This document shows positions 35,151-45,890 of a stretch of 64,000 nt of DNA, piece after piece. The position numbers and the translations under genes were made by a program. The notes under the pieces were generated by a model. It did no database searches. It was given only the letters and a program-made list of their open reading frames with translations, and had not been told where the DNA came from. The stretch lies in contig JAAOMT010000094.1 of assembly GCA_016748015.1 (NCBI GenBank), forward strand, positions 398,457-462,456, given 5' to 3'. The DNA is from Geosiphon pyriformis. Taxonomy: Eukaryota > Glomeromycota > Glomeromycetes > Archaeosporales > Geosiphonaceae. Position 1 is the first letter of the stretch. Each line of letters begins with the position of its first letter.

Positions 35151-36250
35151 AACAAAATTAAATTTGAAGAACCTGAAACAACAAAAGAAATTGAAGCAAC
35201 ACTCATCTATCTCATTGAAAATCAGCTTGCCTTACAACTCAAATACTTCAACAACAGACAAGGAATAAAACTCGAAAAAACACATGAAATTGATGCTGGA
35301 TATGACCTAAGATATTCAGACAAAGATACTCTTGTTCTCAAACCAAAATCTCTCACAAAAATCAACTTCAAAATTGCCCTCAAAATTCCACCAGGAGCAA
35401 TAGTTCAAATTGCCTCCCAGTTCTCTCTGGCAAGCAAAAGAATCAATATCAGAGGAGAAATAATCAATGCTGAATATACTGGTGACATAACAGTAATACT
35501 TCAAAATAAAACTGATAAACCTTTCAAAATTGAACATGCTGAAAAAATTGCTCAAGCTATCTATTTACTCTTAATCAACATTTCAGGTTTACAGTTAGTC
35601 AATTAAAAAAAACAATTGGGAAAAAGCAAAAGAGGAACACAAGGTTTTGGTTCAACTGGATGATTCACCATTTCAGTAAACATAGCTCTCAATAAACAGA
35701 AAAAATCTTACCAGCTTCTACAATTTCCACAACTAATTACTATTTTACTCTTTGGAGAACATCACAAAGTTTACACATGTAAAAACCCTACAACTGTTCA
35801 ACAAATCTTTGAATCCAATGAACAAATTTGCTTAGAACACAATATTTCAATCCCAAACATCTATGTTCTAAGAGGAGCAAAGAAAGTCCGAGTTACTTTT
35901 TACAATCCCAACCATCAACTTGTTATTTTATTGAACAAGTTAGAAATAGGAGTTATTTACAGCAACATCTTTCAGCAGGAACAACCCCAAACAGTTTTAA
36001 ATTTCTCAGAAATCATCGAACACTCTTTACCAAAAATCAGCCCCAGACCAAGCTTCGAAAACTACCATGTTGTTATGAAAAAACTATCTCAAATCAACAT
36101 GGAACAACTAGAACCACACCAGCAAAAACAGCTTAAAGAGCTAATAGCAGAATTTGCCAATATCTTTGCTAAAAACAACAATGATCTAGGAAGAACTGAT
36201 TTGGTACAACACCAAATTTATACTGGAAATGCCAAACCAAGACAACAACA
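35151..36250 (+). pseudogene. dUTPase and pre-RT linker (A2)
   Basis: Open from 35049 to 35606. Motif 1 IDAGYDLRY (about 35290-35316), motif 2 ASQFSLASK (Arg lost), motif 3 NAEYTGDITVIL (Gly to Glu change), motif 4 AEKIAQAI, then after a TAA at 35604 motif 5 RGTQGFGSTG (about 35630-35660). The linker (35661-36250) includes ICLEHNISIPNIY and QQKQLKELIAEFANIFAKNN before RT. Motif order makes dUTPase secure; substitutions in motifs 2 and 3 argue against activity in this copy. Confidence 0.85.
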
Positions 36251-37000
36251 AGCCTACTGAGTCGCTCTAAAAAGTCACCAATTTATCTGAGATAAAGTAC
36301 AACAGATGCTTAACAATGGACTTATTCAGCCATTAATGAGTCTATGGGCTTCACCTGTGGTTCTAATTAAAAAGAAAAATGGAAAGATATGATTTTGTGT
36401 TGATTATTGACAACTCAATAGCGTCACTATTAGAGATGCCTACTCTCTTCCCACAATTGATAACATGCTAGATGCTCTTGGGAAGTCCAAATACTTTTTG
36501 ACATTAAATTTAGAAAGTGAATACTGACAAGTTGCCATGGATCCCAAAGATTGCCCCAAAACAGCATTCACCACTCAAGGAGGAAATTACAAGTTCAACA
36601 TAATGCCTTTCGGATTATGCAATACACAAGCAACATTCCAAAGACTCATAGATGTTGTATATGCTGGACTTCTTTGGAAATCAGTAGTTGTCTACCTTAA
36701 CAACACTAATGTTTATTCACCCTCTTTTGAACTCTATCTAATTTACCTGCAAGAAGTTTTTCAACAATTATGTAAAGCAGGATTAAAATTAAACATCGAG
36801 AAATGCCATTTTGGGAAAACAAGTTTGGCTTTTCTTGGTTACATTGTTAGTGAAGAAGGAGTTAAACCAGATCCAGGAAAAATCAGTGCTGTTAAAAATT
36901 TCAAAACTTCTTGAAATACCACAGAACTAAGAAGATTCATTGGATTAGCATCTTATAATTGGAAGTTTATTAAAAGATTCTTGGAAATTGCAAAATCTCT
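36251..37000 (+). pseudogene. reverse transcriptase (A2), active site YLNN
   Basis: Blocks: LWASPVVLIKKKNGKI, then FCVDY with flanking TGA codons where Arg is expected, YFLTLNLESEY, QVAMDPKDCPKTAFTT, MPFGLCNTQATFQRLI (about 36603-36650), SVVVYLNNTNVYS (about 36680-36720) and KCHFGKTSLAFLGYIVS. Both catalytic aspartates of the YXDD box are Asn, so this RT cannot polymerise. Otherwise length and order are normal for gypsy elements. Confidence 0.9.
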
Positions 37001-37500
37001 CAACCAGTTCACCACCAAAAACGTTGAATACAAATGGACTACCAAACACCAAAAAGCTTTTGAAATTCTCAAGAAAAAGCTAACAACAGCTCCAATTCTC
37101 GCCTACTCAGACTTTAGTAGCCAATTCCGATTAGCAACAGATGCTTCATACACTGCCTTCAGTGCTATCTTGTCACAATTAGATGACAATAAAAATGAGC
37201 AAGTAATTGCTTATGCCAGCAGAACATTAAAACCAGCTGAAAAAAATTATCCTGCCACTGAATTAGAAACAGCAGCTGTAATTTGGGCCCTACATTATTT
37301 CAATCTTTATCTCCAGCCAAAGAAATTCGATATTATCACTGATAATATTGGACTCAAATGGCTTCAGAACAAAAACACTCAGCTGAATGCCAAACAAATC
37401 TGATGGACAGGATTTTTAGCCAACTACCAATACATTGTACACCACAAACCAGAAAAACTTCACACCAATGTTGATTGTCTCTCAAGAATGAGACAAAATT
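37001..37500 (+). pseudogene. RNase H (A2)
   Basis: FRLATDASYTAFSAILSQ, then VIAYASRTLKPAEKNYPATE, AVIWALHYF and FDIITDNIGLKWLQ, ending in NVDCLSRM. These give the ordered acidic residues of Ty3-type RNase H. One TGA at 37402 (expected Arg) breaks the frame. It is followed by an Asn/Gln-rich spacer. Confidence 0.87.
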
Positions 37501-38935
37501 AGAACACAAAACAAACACCTATTTGAATTAACAGCAATAAAACAACAACAATAAACTCCAAAAACTACAACAATCTTAAACAATATTTGAAGACATTAAC
37601 AATCTTAACAGATTGATCTTCAGATAAAAACCATCAATTACAACAACAAGCCAGACAATATTTCCTACACAACAACATTATTTATTATCAAAATTTCAAA
37701 AACCCAGACAAACCATTCAGATTAATACAAGAACACAAAAAAGAGATTATATTATACAACATGCACTCAGATCCTTCATCAACACATTTCGGAAAAGACA
37801 GCACCACTCAAAGAACACTAGAATACTATTTTTGGCCCTGAATAAGAAGAGACATATATCAATATGTTGAATCTTGTGATAGTTGTCAAAGAAAAGGAGG
37901 AACACATTCTACTGAACCTTTAAATCCAATCAAAGTTGGACAACTTTTTGACCAAGTTAGTATCAATTTAGTTAGACTACTACTTATCACCATGCATAGA
38001 AACTGATACATAGCAGTAGTAATAGATTATCTTACCAAATGGCTCAAAGCCAGAGCTATTCAATGAGCAAATACAAAATCAGTAGCAAATTTTATCTATG
38101 AAGACATTATTTGTAAACATGGATGCCCAATTAAACTTTTATTCGATCAGGGAACACATTTTGTGAATAACCTGACACAAGAAATTTGTAAACAATTTAA
38201 TATCAAAAGACCTTTATCTTTGCCCTACCATTCACAGACAAATAAATTAGTGGAACGTTTCAACAGAACATTGTGTGAATCACTAGCCAAAGTCTCAACA
38301 AATTTTGAGCAGAAATGGGATATCTTTATTCCATCAGTGTTACTAGTATATAGAACACTAAAACAAAATACAATGAAACACATATCATTTGACCTTACTT
38401 ATGAAAAAACAGCAAAACTACCAATTGAATTCACAGTGGAAACATATCCAGTACAACCAATCACAGAAAAAAACTTACAAAAAACACTTCAGTGAAGAGC
38501 TTATACTCTTTTCAGTACTTTAGAAAGAAAAAAACATATAGCAGCCACCCACATTGAAAATTCACAAGCCTAACAAAAAGAGGGACATGACAACAAACTG
38601 CCACCAGTTATCAATGAATTTAAAATTGGAAACAAAGTTCTCTTACACAGAATTAAAGCTAAAAAACAATAAAGTGAAAAATTTGAAAATAAATGGGATG
38701 GATCATTCTTTATCTATGAAGTTCTAGGCAACGAATCATACAAGCTAAGACTTGATGACAAAATCCTAGCAAAAGTTACACATAGAGATCATTTGAAACA
38801 CTATAATTCCAGAAACAATCCTGAACCATTAATTCCACAAGTTGGTACACATTCTCCATTAATCAATCCCGAAGATATTCCCTGAAATTTAGAACCAATA
38901 GTTGTTATTAAACAACCTCCTAACTCAAACACTTA
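37501..38935 (+). pseudogene. integrase (A2)
   Basis: The zinc-binding domain is HSDPSSTHFG ... ESCDSCQRKGG (about 37760-37895). In the core, the first catalytic Asp is Asn (INLVRLL); the second remains (LLFDQGTHFVNN, about 38140-38175); the Glu remains in NKLVERFNRTLCES (about 38245-38285). The C-terminal domain includes IGNKVLLHRIKA and VTHRDHLKHY, and ends at PPNSNT followed by TAA at about 38935. No chromodomain. At least five in-frame stops. Confidence 0.88.
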
Positions 38936-39088
38936 ATTTAAATTTACTATAGTTATTTCCTTATAAATTAAAAATTGATTTTACAAAAACAAAACAAAAA
39001 CAAAACACATTGAAAGACAAAAATAACATAAACTCATATACCAAAAATAATTTCTATCTATTTTTTTTCTCTCACTCAAGTTTTTATA

Positions 39089-39691
39089 ATGACTATCTCT
39101 CGAAATATTCAACAAATATCTCAAAAATTAATGCTAGCTTTAAAAACAATACCTGAATTATTTATTACTATTACAGAAAAACATATTAATTATACCCAAA
39201 CAGAAATAGTTGCCAATTTAGCCCCAAATTCACGAAATTATTACCCCTACAAAAAGAACACAAGAAGTTATTCTGGAATTCATCTACCAGAACTTTTGAA
39301 GCTTGCTTTAAGAGAAAATTTAATGTTCACTCCTATTAGTATTTTACCAAATGCTACTATTCAACAAAAACTTCAACTGTGTCTTAATGAAAAAAACCAT
39401 GACTATACTCCAATATATAGATATTTTTACATTGGAAAAACACTTCACAAATGAAAATGGGAGCTTACAGCAGCAAACCTCACAAAAAAAGCTATTCAGA
39501 AACAACTCCACAATAAATTCAAGACAACAGCTGGATCTATAAACAGTCGCTATAAACTAAGAGCTGCTCTTAGACTTTATAACCTATTTCACATCTGTAA
39601 AAACGTTCTACAAAACCCAATTTTACAACCCTTGAAGATTCAATATATTGGAAAACTCACAGAACTGAAATTTCAACAATTTTCAGACTAA
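39089..39691 (+). pseudogene. 3' ORF between integrase and 3' LTR, unknown function (A2)
   Basis: After a 150-base spacer, an ATG at 39089 opens a 200-codon frame ending in TAA at 39689-39691, with one internal TGA (39452-39454). It begins MTISRNIQQISQKLMLALK, has a basic middle (RNYYPYKKNTRSYSGIHL) and a helical C-terminal part (RYKLRAALRLYNLFHICKN, then IGKLTELKFQQF). No signal peptide, membrane helix or zinc motif. Its C-terminal pattern recurs in the 3' ORFs of B1 and B2, so it is a shared gene, not random sequence. Position resembles env, composition does not. Function unknown. Confidence 0.72.
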
Positions 39692-39761
39692 ATTTTTTCA
39701 GTAATTTTGGATTACTATCTGAAATGTGCAGACAGTACTTGGACTTCGATGGAGCTTAGTC

Positions 39762-39776
39762 TTAAGGAGGAGATTA
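39762..39776 (+). other. polypurine tract of A2
   Basis: TTAAGGAGGAGATTA lies directly before the 3' LTR. AAGGAGGAGA is the only strong purine run near the LTR and would prime plus-strand DNA synthesis. Confidence 0.65.
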
Positions 39777-40756
39777 TATTACCAGACAAAATTAGAGATA
39801 TTGTTTAGCATAAAATTACTCTTATAATTCTTATCATTAGTTAGCATATATTATTGTCCCAAATTATTACTTATTACATTAGCAAAATATCCGAAATTAT
39901 TATTTAATTAATAATCCAATTTGTACATAACACAAATATAACCTAATTGTAATGATTAATCATGCAATACACTGAACTATGTAACATTCAAAAAGTTTGC
40001 CAAAATTTGTAGAAATTTGCCGAAATAATTGATAATTCACCAAAATATCTAATAGTTCACAGAAATAACTTGTAGTTTGCTGAAATGTATCTCTAGTTCA
40101 GCAAAATTGTAGAAAATAGCAAAGTTCAAGTTCATAGAATAGTGTTATGACAAGTTGTATAAAAGAAAAGCTTCTTTCTTTGAGAAAATGTATCTTACTT
40201 CAGATTGAACAATTAGAATTATCTTTTACACACAAAAACAAAATAAATATTAAATAATTTGAAAAGCCAAATTCTTAATTATTTCCCTTAAAATTAACCA
40301 ATTCCTACTAACAGTTTGAAATTGACTAGCTACCAATTTCAGTAAACTGTTAAAGCACTTCCAGGCCTGGATCTGAAATGACTTCCATAAAACATTTTTA
40401 CTTTTCTTTTACATTTCTTTTATTTTTCTTCTTTTCTTATTATAAATCATTTGGGTAGCCTACAGACGAGAATTTCTGTAAAAAAGTTGACTTTTACAGT
40501 AAAATAACTACACATTTTAGTGAGCTTCCAGACGAGCATTTTCTGGAAAAAATTTGACGTTTACAACAATGTAACTATACAAAGTAACTGGCACAGAATT
40601 GGTCATTCCACTTATAAGCCCAGCAGTTCAAATTATAAGAGATAATTTGAAGATAAATTCAGTTACTGGAAGTTCAACTATATACAGAAAACGTGAATTC
40701 ACAGCAAAACAGACATCAACAACATTAAGAAAAGAAACCAAAAATCTCCGATAACA
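39777..40756 (+). repeat. 3' LTR of A2 (980 bp)
   Basis: It starts TATTACCAGACAAAATTAG (TG changed to TA) and ends AATCTCCGATAACA. Same length as the 5' LTR. TATAAAAG box at 40158-40165; U3 repeats at 39990-40110. ATGG (40757-40760) follows, then B2 RT sequence. Confidence 0.95.
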
Positions 40757-41100
40757 ATGGCTACTTGCCAATAATCACTGTTTAAATCCAGTGTTGAGAA
40801 CCATTTCTTTCTTTTAAAAGCATCAAATAATTCTTGAATCTGTAAAGTTGAGTAACTATTTTTATGAATTATACTGTTAAGCTTTCTGTAATCCACACAA
40901 AAGCAAATTTTTTCATTTTTTTTATAGACTAGCACCACTGGTAATAACCATAGATTCATTGATAGCTGAATTAGCTTGTTGTTTAACATCCAATTGATTT
41001 CTTGTTAGATGATTTCATGGTTTGCTAATGGTACTCTGTATGTTTATTGTTTGATTGGCATTGTATCTTCTGTCTTAATCTGATGTTGAATAATATTTAT
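40757..41100 (-). pseudogene. N-terminal part of RT (B2)
   Basis: Open frame 40699-40989 (its first bases are LTR) includes LWLLPVVLVYKKNEKICFCV, then DYRKLNSIIHKNSYS, KKWFSTLDLNSDYWQVA. This is the RT fingers region. It continues across A2 at 30876. Catalytic first Asp (STLDL) is kept. The upstream part near 41050 is degraded. Confidence 0.85.
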
Positions 41101-42100
41101 TTTGCCAAATTTATTTTTATTCACAAAAATATCAGTGAAGTTGTTAAGTAGTATTTTGAATTGCATATATTGAAATAAGTCTAGATTTTTTAAATTTATC
41201 TATTCCAATTGTTTTGGTTGGAGTAGATAACATTTATTTTGTCTGTAAATAGTTTGTAATATGATATCCACATATTTACAAAGCTGTAAAAAGTCTGAAA
41301 TGTAAATTGGTAATTGATCCTCAACTTTAGTGATCAAATATCCGATAATAGTTCCTTCTGGAATTTCAATGACATCTCCAATTGTATTGTATATTGGGAT
41401 TTTGATGTGGTTATATTTCTTGGCTAGTATGTAAAAATTGGTAAATCTAATCTTTCTTAATTCACAAATTGTAGCTTCTGCTTCAAACATTTAGGCTTGA
41501 TCTTTTACTTTCCTTTCTATGATTAACATATATTAATTATATAGTAAAATAGAAATTGATTAATGGGTGAAGATAATTTTTCCCTTGTCAATAACTTTTT
41601 TTTTTGACATATTGACTGGTATATTTATTTTATTTGTGGATCCAAATCCACTTATTTTTTTTGTTGTAATTCCTAATTCTTCTCTTTTTCTCACTAATAC
41701 TAACTGAGTTATTTTAACCAAAGGCAGGAATATTGTCTGTGCTATTTTTTTATTTGGCTCTATTATATAGGCTTTTTCTGAGTTATTTTGTAGCATGGCA
41801 ATAATATTTCCTACATATTCTGCATCAATTATTTTTTCTCATATATTGATTCCTTTTTTTGCTAAACTATTTTTAGATGTTAGTTAAATCATGATGGTTG
41901 TTGAAATTTCCAGTGCTATTTTAAGATCAATACAGATGCATAAATGTGGTTCCAATTTAATAGCTTTTTTTCCTGAGTATCTTAGATCAAACTCTGTATT
42001 AGTATTATATACATATTCTGACATAATACTTTTGTTATTATTGCTGAACCATCTTAGTTTTTGCTCTTTAGATAAATCTGGAAGCACAATATATTGTTTG
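41101..42100 (-). pseudogene. dUTPase and pre-RT linker (B2)
   Basis: Motif 1 NTEFDLRYSGKEAIKL-like (about 41970-42010, Ala-Gly changed), a degraded motif 2 to 3 stretch (41810-41900), NKKIAQTIFLPL (motif 4) and a well kept motif 5 GFGSTNKINIPVNM (about 41605-41650). The linker IRFTNFYILAKKYNHIKIPI follows (41200-41490). It is less eroded in motif 5 than B1. Confidence 0.78.
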
Positions 42101-42930
42101 GGATTTAAATTAGAGTTTGAATCATTATTGTTGTTATTGCCATTTTAAATAAAGCTGGAATTATTGTTATTGTCATCATTATTATCAGAGTTTGAATCAA
42201 AATTGAATTTTGATTCTGATTTTGATGCACAGCTGCTGATTGGTTTTTCTTTCTCTGGAATTGTGTAAATTATTTGTGGTAGTTAATTATAAATGAAATT
42301 ACAATAATTACAGTATTCGAAGTTACTAGGAATGAGACAATATTTGTATAGCCTGACATTTAACTGTTCTAAATGCTGCTCTTGTTTTTCTTTGGTGGGT
42401 GTTAATTCTTGGTAGTGCTTGTGAAATTGTTCTGAGTTCATAAGATCAAGAACAATGTTTAGATTTAGGCTTCAATTGAATTCTATAGATTCTGGTGAGT
42501 TGTTTTTAATCACTTTTATTTCTTCTAATAACACTTTTTTTATTTTAATGAATACTATTTGCTAAATTTTGTCATTGTCATATGGACAACTATCCAGATG
42601 TTTTATGGCTTTTCTCTAGACGGCTTTTATAGGTGTTCTCTTTCTAAACCAATTGCTAATTAAGATTATGTATTGGCATGATTTGTTGCATGTTTTTCTT
42701 TGCTCAGGAATGTCATTTGACATTCTTTTATCTAATAGAGTTTTTTTACAAGCCAAGCAGAGTTTATTATTCTATTTTCCTTGTTATTTTGGTTTTCCAA
42801 AGCATTCAAGAATGCATGGGCAGCAATAGAACTTAGTTGTCATTGGCCATTTTTTATTGTTGCTACAATATATGCTCATTGTTGACAATTTCTTGCCACA
42901 ATTAATACATATTAGCTTGGATTAATGATA
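42101..42930 (-). pseudogene. cysteine-rich module (B2)
   Basis: The counterpart of 10801-11690: the KKLSTMSI-type block near 42880, a CLACKKTLLDKRM block near 42725-42760, CNKSCQYIILI near 42665-42700, then RLYKYCLIPSNFEYC-like remains at 42300-42350. Several expected Cys codons have changed. An Asn/Ser/Asp spacer lies at 42110-42200. Confidence 0.6.
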
Positions 42931-43770
42931 ATTTATTTGGTGTGTGGTAGAGTGCAGTATATAAATAGAGGTGATAACTGGTGTTGATTTTTTCTTTCTT
43001 TCTTTCCCTTTTTTTTTTCCTCCAAAGTCAAAATTGGTGGTAGCTTGTTATGGTCTTTTTCAGTCTATGAGACTTGAAATGCTTCCTAAATAGGTTTTTT
43101 TTTCTTTTTTGAACTCAATTAGTTGTTTTAATGTGGTGAGTGCTGAGCTTAAAATGACCACAAATGGCTGATATTCACATGTGTTGACCATTCTGGCTGA
43201 GTTGTAATTTCTGAGTGGTTTAGTTAAGTATTGCATTTGCTTTTATTAGCCAGTCATTACCAATAAGAGCTTGGTATTGGGTGGCTTCTATGATTAAGAC
43301 TTTGATGAGTATAATAATGCCATTGACTTTAAAAAAAAAGGTGTTAATTTTGCCAATAAGAATTTTGGTCACTCCATTGGCTGTAATAATTTTAACACTG
43401 GCAGCTTAATCAACTTGGCAACTTAATTGGTCTATGAGTTGTCATGTAATGATGCTGTCTGCTAACCCACTATCAAGAATAAGCTTAATAGATTGGCCAT
43501 CAACTTTGAAATTGGTGTATATTGCTGTAATGAGTTTTTTTTCAAAAGCAGCTCCACTAAATAAGAGTGTTACAGATGGTTTTTCAAGTTCAAAAGGGAA
43601 AATTATTGCTAGTAATTTGTCATCAGTAATGGTGGTTGGAGGTATTTTGTTGTTAATTATTTGTTTTGGAGTTGGTTTTAAGTTGTTGGATAAGGCATCT
43701 TCTGGGGTAATCAGAAGACTTAAATAGTTTTGAAAATTCAGGTTTTGAATGTATTTGGTTCCCAAACTTT
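42931..43770 (-). pseudogene. aspartic protease region (B2)
   Basis: Open from 43765 to 43442: LSLLITPEDALSNNLKPTPK, then IIFPFELEKPSVTLLFSGAA, then IKLILDSGLADSIIT (about 43440-43485), which keeps Asp-Ser-Gly, the intact retropepsin triad. Downstream GDWLIKAN-like remains occur at 43225-43275. This protease loop is the best kept of the four readable copies. Confidence 0.72.
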
Positions 43771-45870
43771 GTTGTCATGATCCTGATTGTTGGTTGGAAG
43801 AGCTGAAAATTGGTTGATACATAACTATTACCAATTTTCAGTTTTGTTAAATGTGAGTAATTCTTGGTCTTTGGTTTAGAGCTGAGTTTGATAGTGGTGT
43901 TTGAATTGATAGCATTTGATAAATTATTTGTGACTGTGGTGGTTGATAAATTATGAGTACTGGTGTTTGATAAATTGGTAGTTGATAAATTGGCTGTGTC
44001 ACTTGTGCATAATGTGGTTGAAGTTGGTATTGTTTGGGTGATTGATTACTAACATAATTCTGAGTTTGAAATTAGCAATCAGAATTTTGATATTAATTTT
44101 CTAATCATTATTTACTCAACTATTTGCAACATTTAAATTGCAAGTGTTTTTGTTTACCACAATAGTGGCAAATATGCATTTCCTGCTGTTACTGTTGATT
44201 GGTCAAGGATGATAAACATGATTGATTTTGGAAATAATTATGGTTTTCTTGATTATTTTGCCATTGTGGAGGTTGATAAATTGTCTGTTTGTTAGCTAAG
44301 TATTCTTCAAGTTTTTGGTTAATTGAATCACTGAATTGTTTTAGTTTGAAATCTAAGTCAGATAATCTATTTATTACTAGATTTATGGCTTGAGTGTGGT
44401 TGGGTTCTAACTTTGCTAATTCAAAATCTTTGGTATGTGTAACTGTATCTTGGAGTGTATTTGAGTGCATTGAATGTATTTTTTGTAGCAAGTTGCTGTA
44501 CAATCTGTGAATAAACTGATTCAGAATTTAGGGCATAATAAAATAGTCAGCTTCAATTGTTTGTATTTGGTGCAGATTTTTGTGGAAGCATTCCAAATAA
44601 GTAGTGACTGCTTCAGTGTCATCTTGTTTGATTGTGGTGAAACTATTAGCTAAGCAGTTAATACTATTATTATTACTAAAATATTGTAAAAACACAATTT
44701 TAAATATATTAAAGTTTTGTAATTTGTTGACAAGATTCTAATATCATAAATTGGCAGTATTTTGGAGAAAATATGGGATCACTTGAAATACTCTGATATT
44801 GTCCCAGTTATTTGCCATAATTGCTTTGGTAATGTTATTTAATTAGGCTTGGACATTATTTTTTTTGCCAGTGAATTTTTCAAGTTTTGCAATTAGAGTA
44901 TAAGTCATTAATCTAAGTAATAGTAGTTGTAGTAGTAATTGTTGAAGTGGTTATTGCTGAGATAATACTTGCAGCTGTTGAATTGGTTCAGCAATTGGTT
45001 CAATTGGTGGCTAGTTGATCACAATTACTAAAGATAAGTGTTACTGGTTAATAATGTTGGGGTTTGGATTGTTCTAATGTTTCTGAGTTCGAATATTCAG
45101 AGTTTTAACTTTTGGGTTTTCTATGATCAGGTTTTAGTAATTGAATTTTTGATTGTCATTTTCTTTTTTTTCTGATTTTGTTAGTTCTCAAGAAGTAGTG
45201 GTTCCAAAATTTGGTTGAGGTAGCAGTAATCAAAATTCTAATGGTGTTGGCAATTGCAATTTAAACCCTTCAAAATAATTGTCATAGGTTTCCAATAAGT
45301 CAGTCTTTGATTGTTTATTTTGAAATGGTATTTATGCTAATAGATGTTTTTGTATTTGCTGTGGACATGCCTGCTAATGTTATGTTAATGATACATCCAG
45401 ACATGTGATAATATAATGAGTATAGTGAAGATTTAATTTTTTGTTTCTTCTATATTGGTAATTGTATTCTTTTTGGGATTACTGTTAGTATTTGTAACTT
45501 TCTTTTACCTTTATCTGCATAGGTAATAGGAAATTGTTGTTGGATATATTTTTCAATTTTTTTATTGATTTCCCTGATGATTGGTGCAAAACTGTGATTT
45601 TGTGATAAGCTAATGTATTAATTTAATTCTGTATAAAAATTTTTCTTTGTTGATTTAATGTTAACTGGTCTTTCTAAAAAATCTGTGATTTTTTTATTGA
45701 CATAAAAATTAAAAACTGATTCTACTAAATAATAATTGTTGGTTAAGCCCAATTGTTGACAGTAATGTTGAAATAAAGATTTAGTAAATCCTAAATAGTT
45801 TGTCCTTATGATTTCTGATTCTGTCACTTTTGACTGGTTGTTTGTTAGTGCTAGTTTTCTGTAAGATTAT
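43771..45870 (-). pseudogene. gag region (B2)
   Basis: N-terminal part 45618-45827 (GFTKSLFQHYCQQLGLTNNY, as in B1). Capsid-like core at 44680-44890, strongly eroded. Helical tail 44189-44503 with INQKLEEYLANKQTIYQPPQ. Zinc knuckle CHYCGKQKHLQFKC at about 44130-44175. Several frame changes. Confidence 0.75.
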
Positions 45871-45878
45871 ACTTTACA

Positions 45879-45888
45879 GAGAGCACCA
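45879..45888 (-). other. primer-binding site of B2
   Basis: TGGTGCTCTC on the element strand, two bases inside the 5' LTR, as in B1. Confidence 0.65.
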
Positions 45889-45890
45889 AA

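Larger units (their letters stand above)
30877..40756 (+). mobile_element. complete LTR retrotransposon A2 (Ty3/gypsy-like), 9880 bp
   Basis: The two LTRs are each exactly 980 bp, with TGTTATC/GATAACA ends. The target duplication is ATGA (30873-30876) and ATGG (40757-40760); the unbroken B1 homologue reads CTATGGCTACTTG there. Order: PBS, gag with CCHC, protease, cysteine-rich module, dUTPase, RT, RNase H, integrase, separate 3' ORF, PPT, LTR. It is the youngest large element in the B2 region because it splits B2. More than 20 in-frame stops, mainly TGA at expected Arg or Trp codons, make it defective despite full length. Confidence 0.95.

Noticed and set aside
35049-35606. Cellular dUTPase gene
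   Set aside because: It lies inside retroelement pol, in order with protease and RT, and recurs in four elements.
31873-38935. Possible reassignment of TGA as a sense codon (many TGA at Arg or Trp positions)
   Set aside because: TAA and TAG also interrupt the same frames at Gln or Trp positions, and the pattern fits C-to-T or G-to-A decay. It occurs in unrelated element families here.
39089-39691. Envelope-like protein
   Set aside because: No signal peptide, membrane segment or cysteine pattern is visible.
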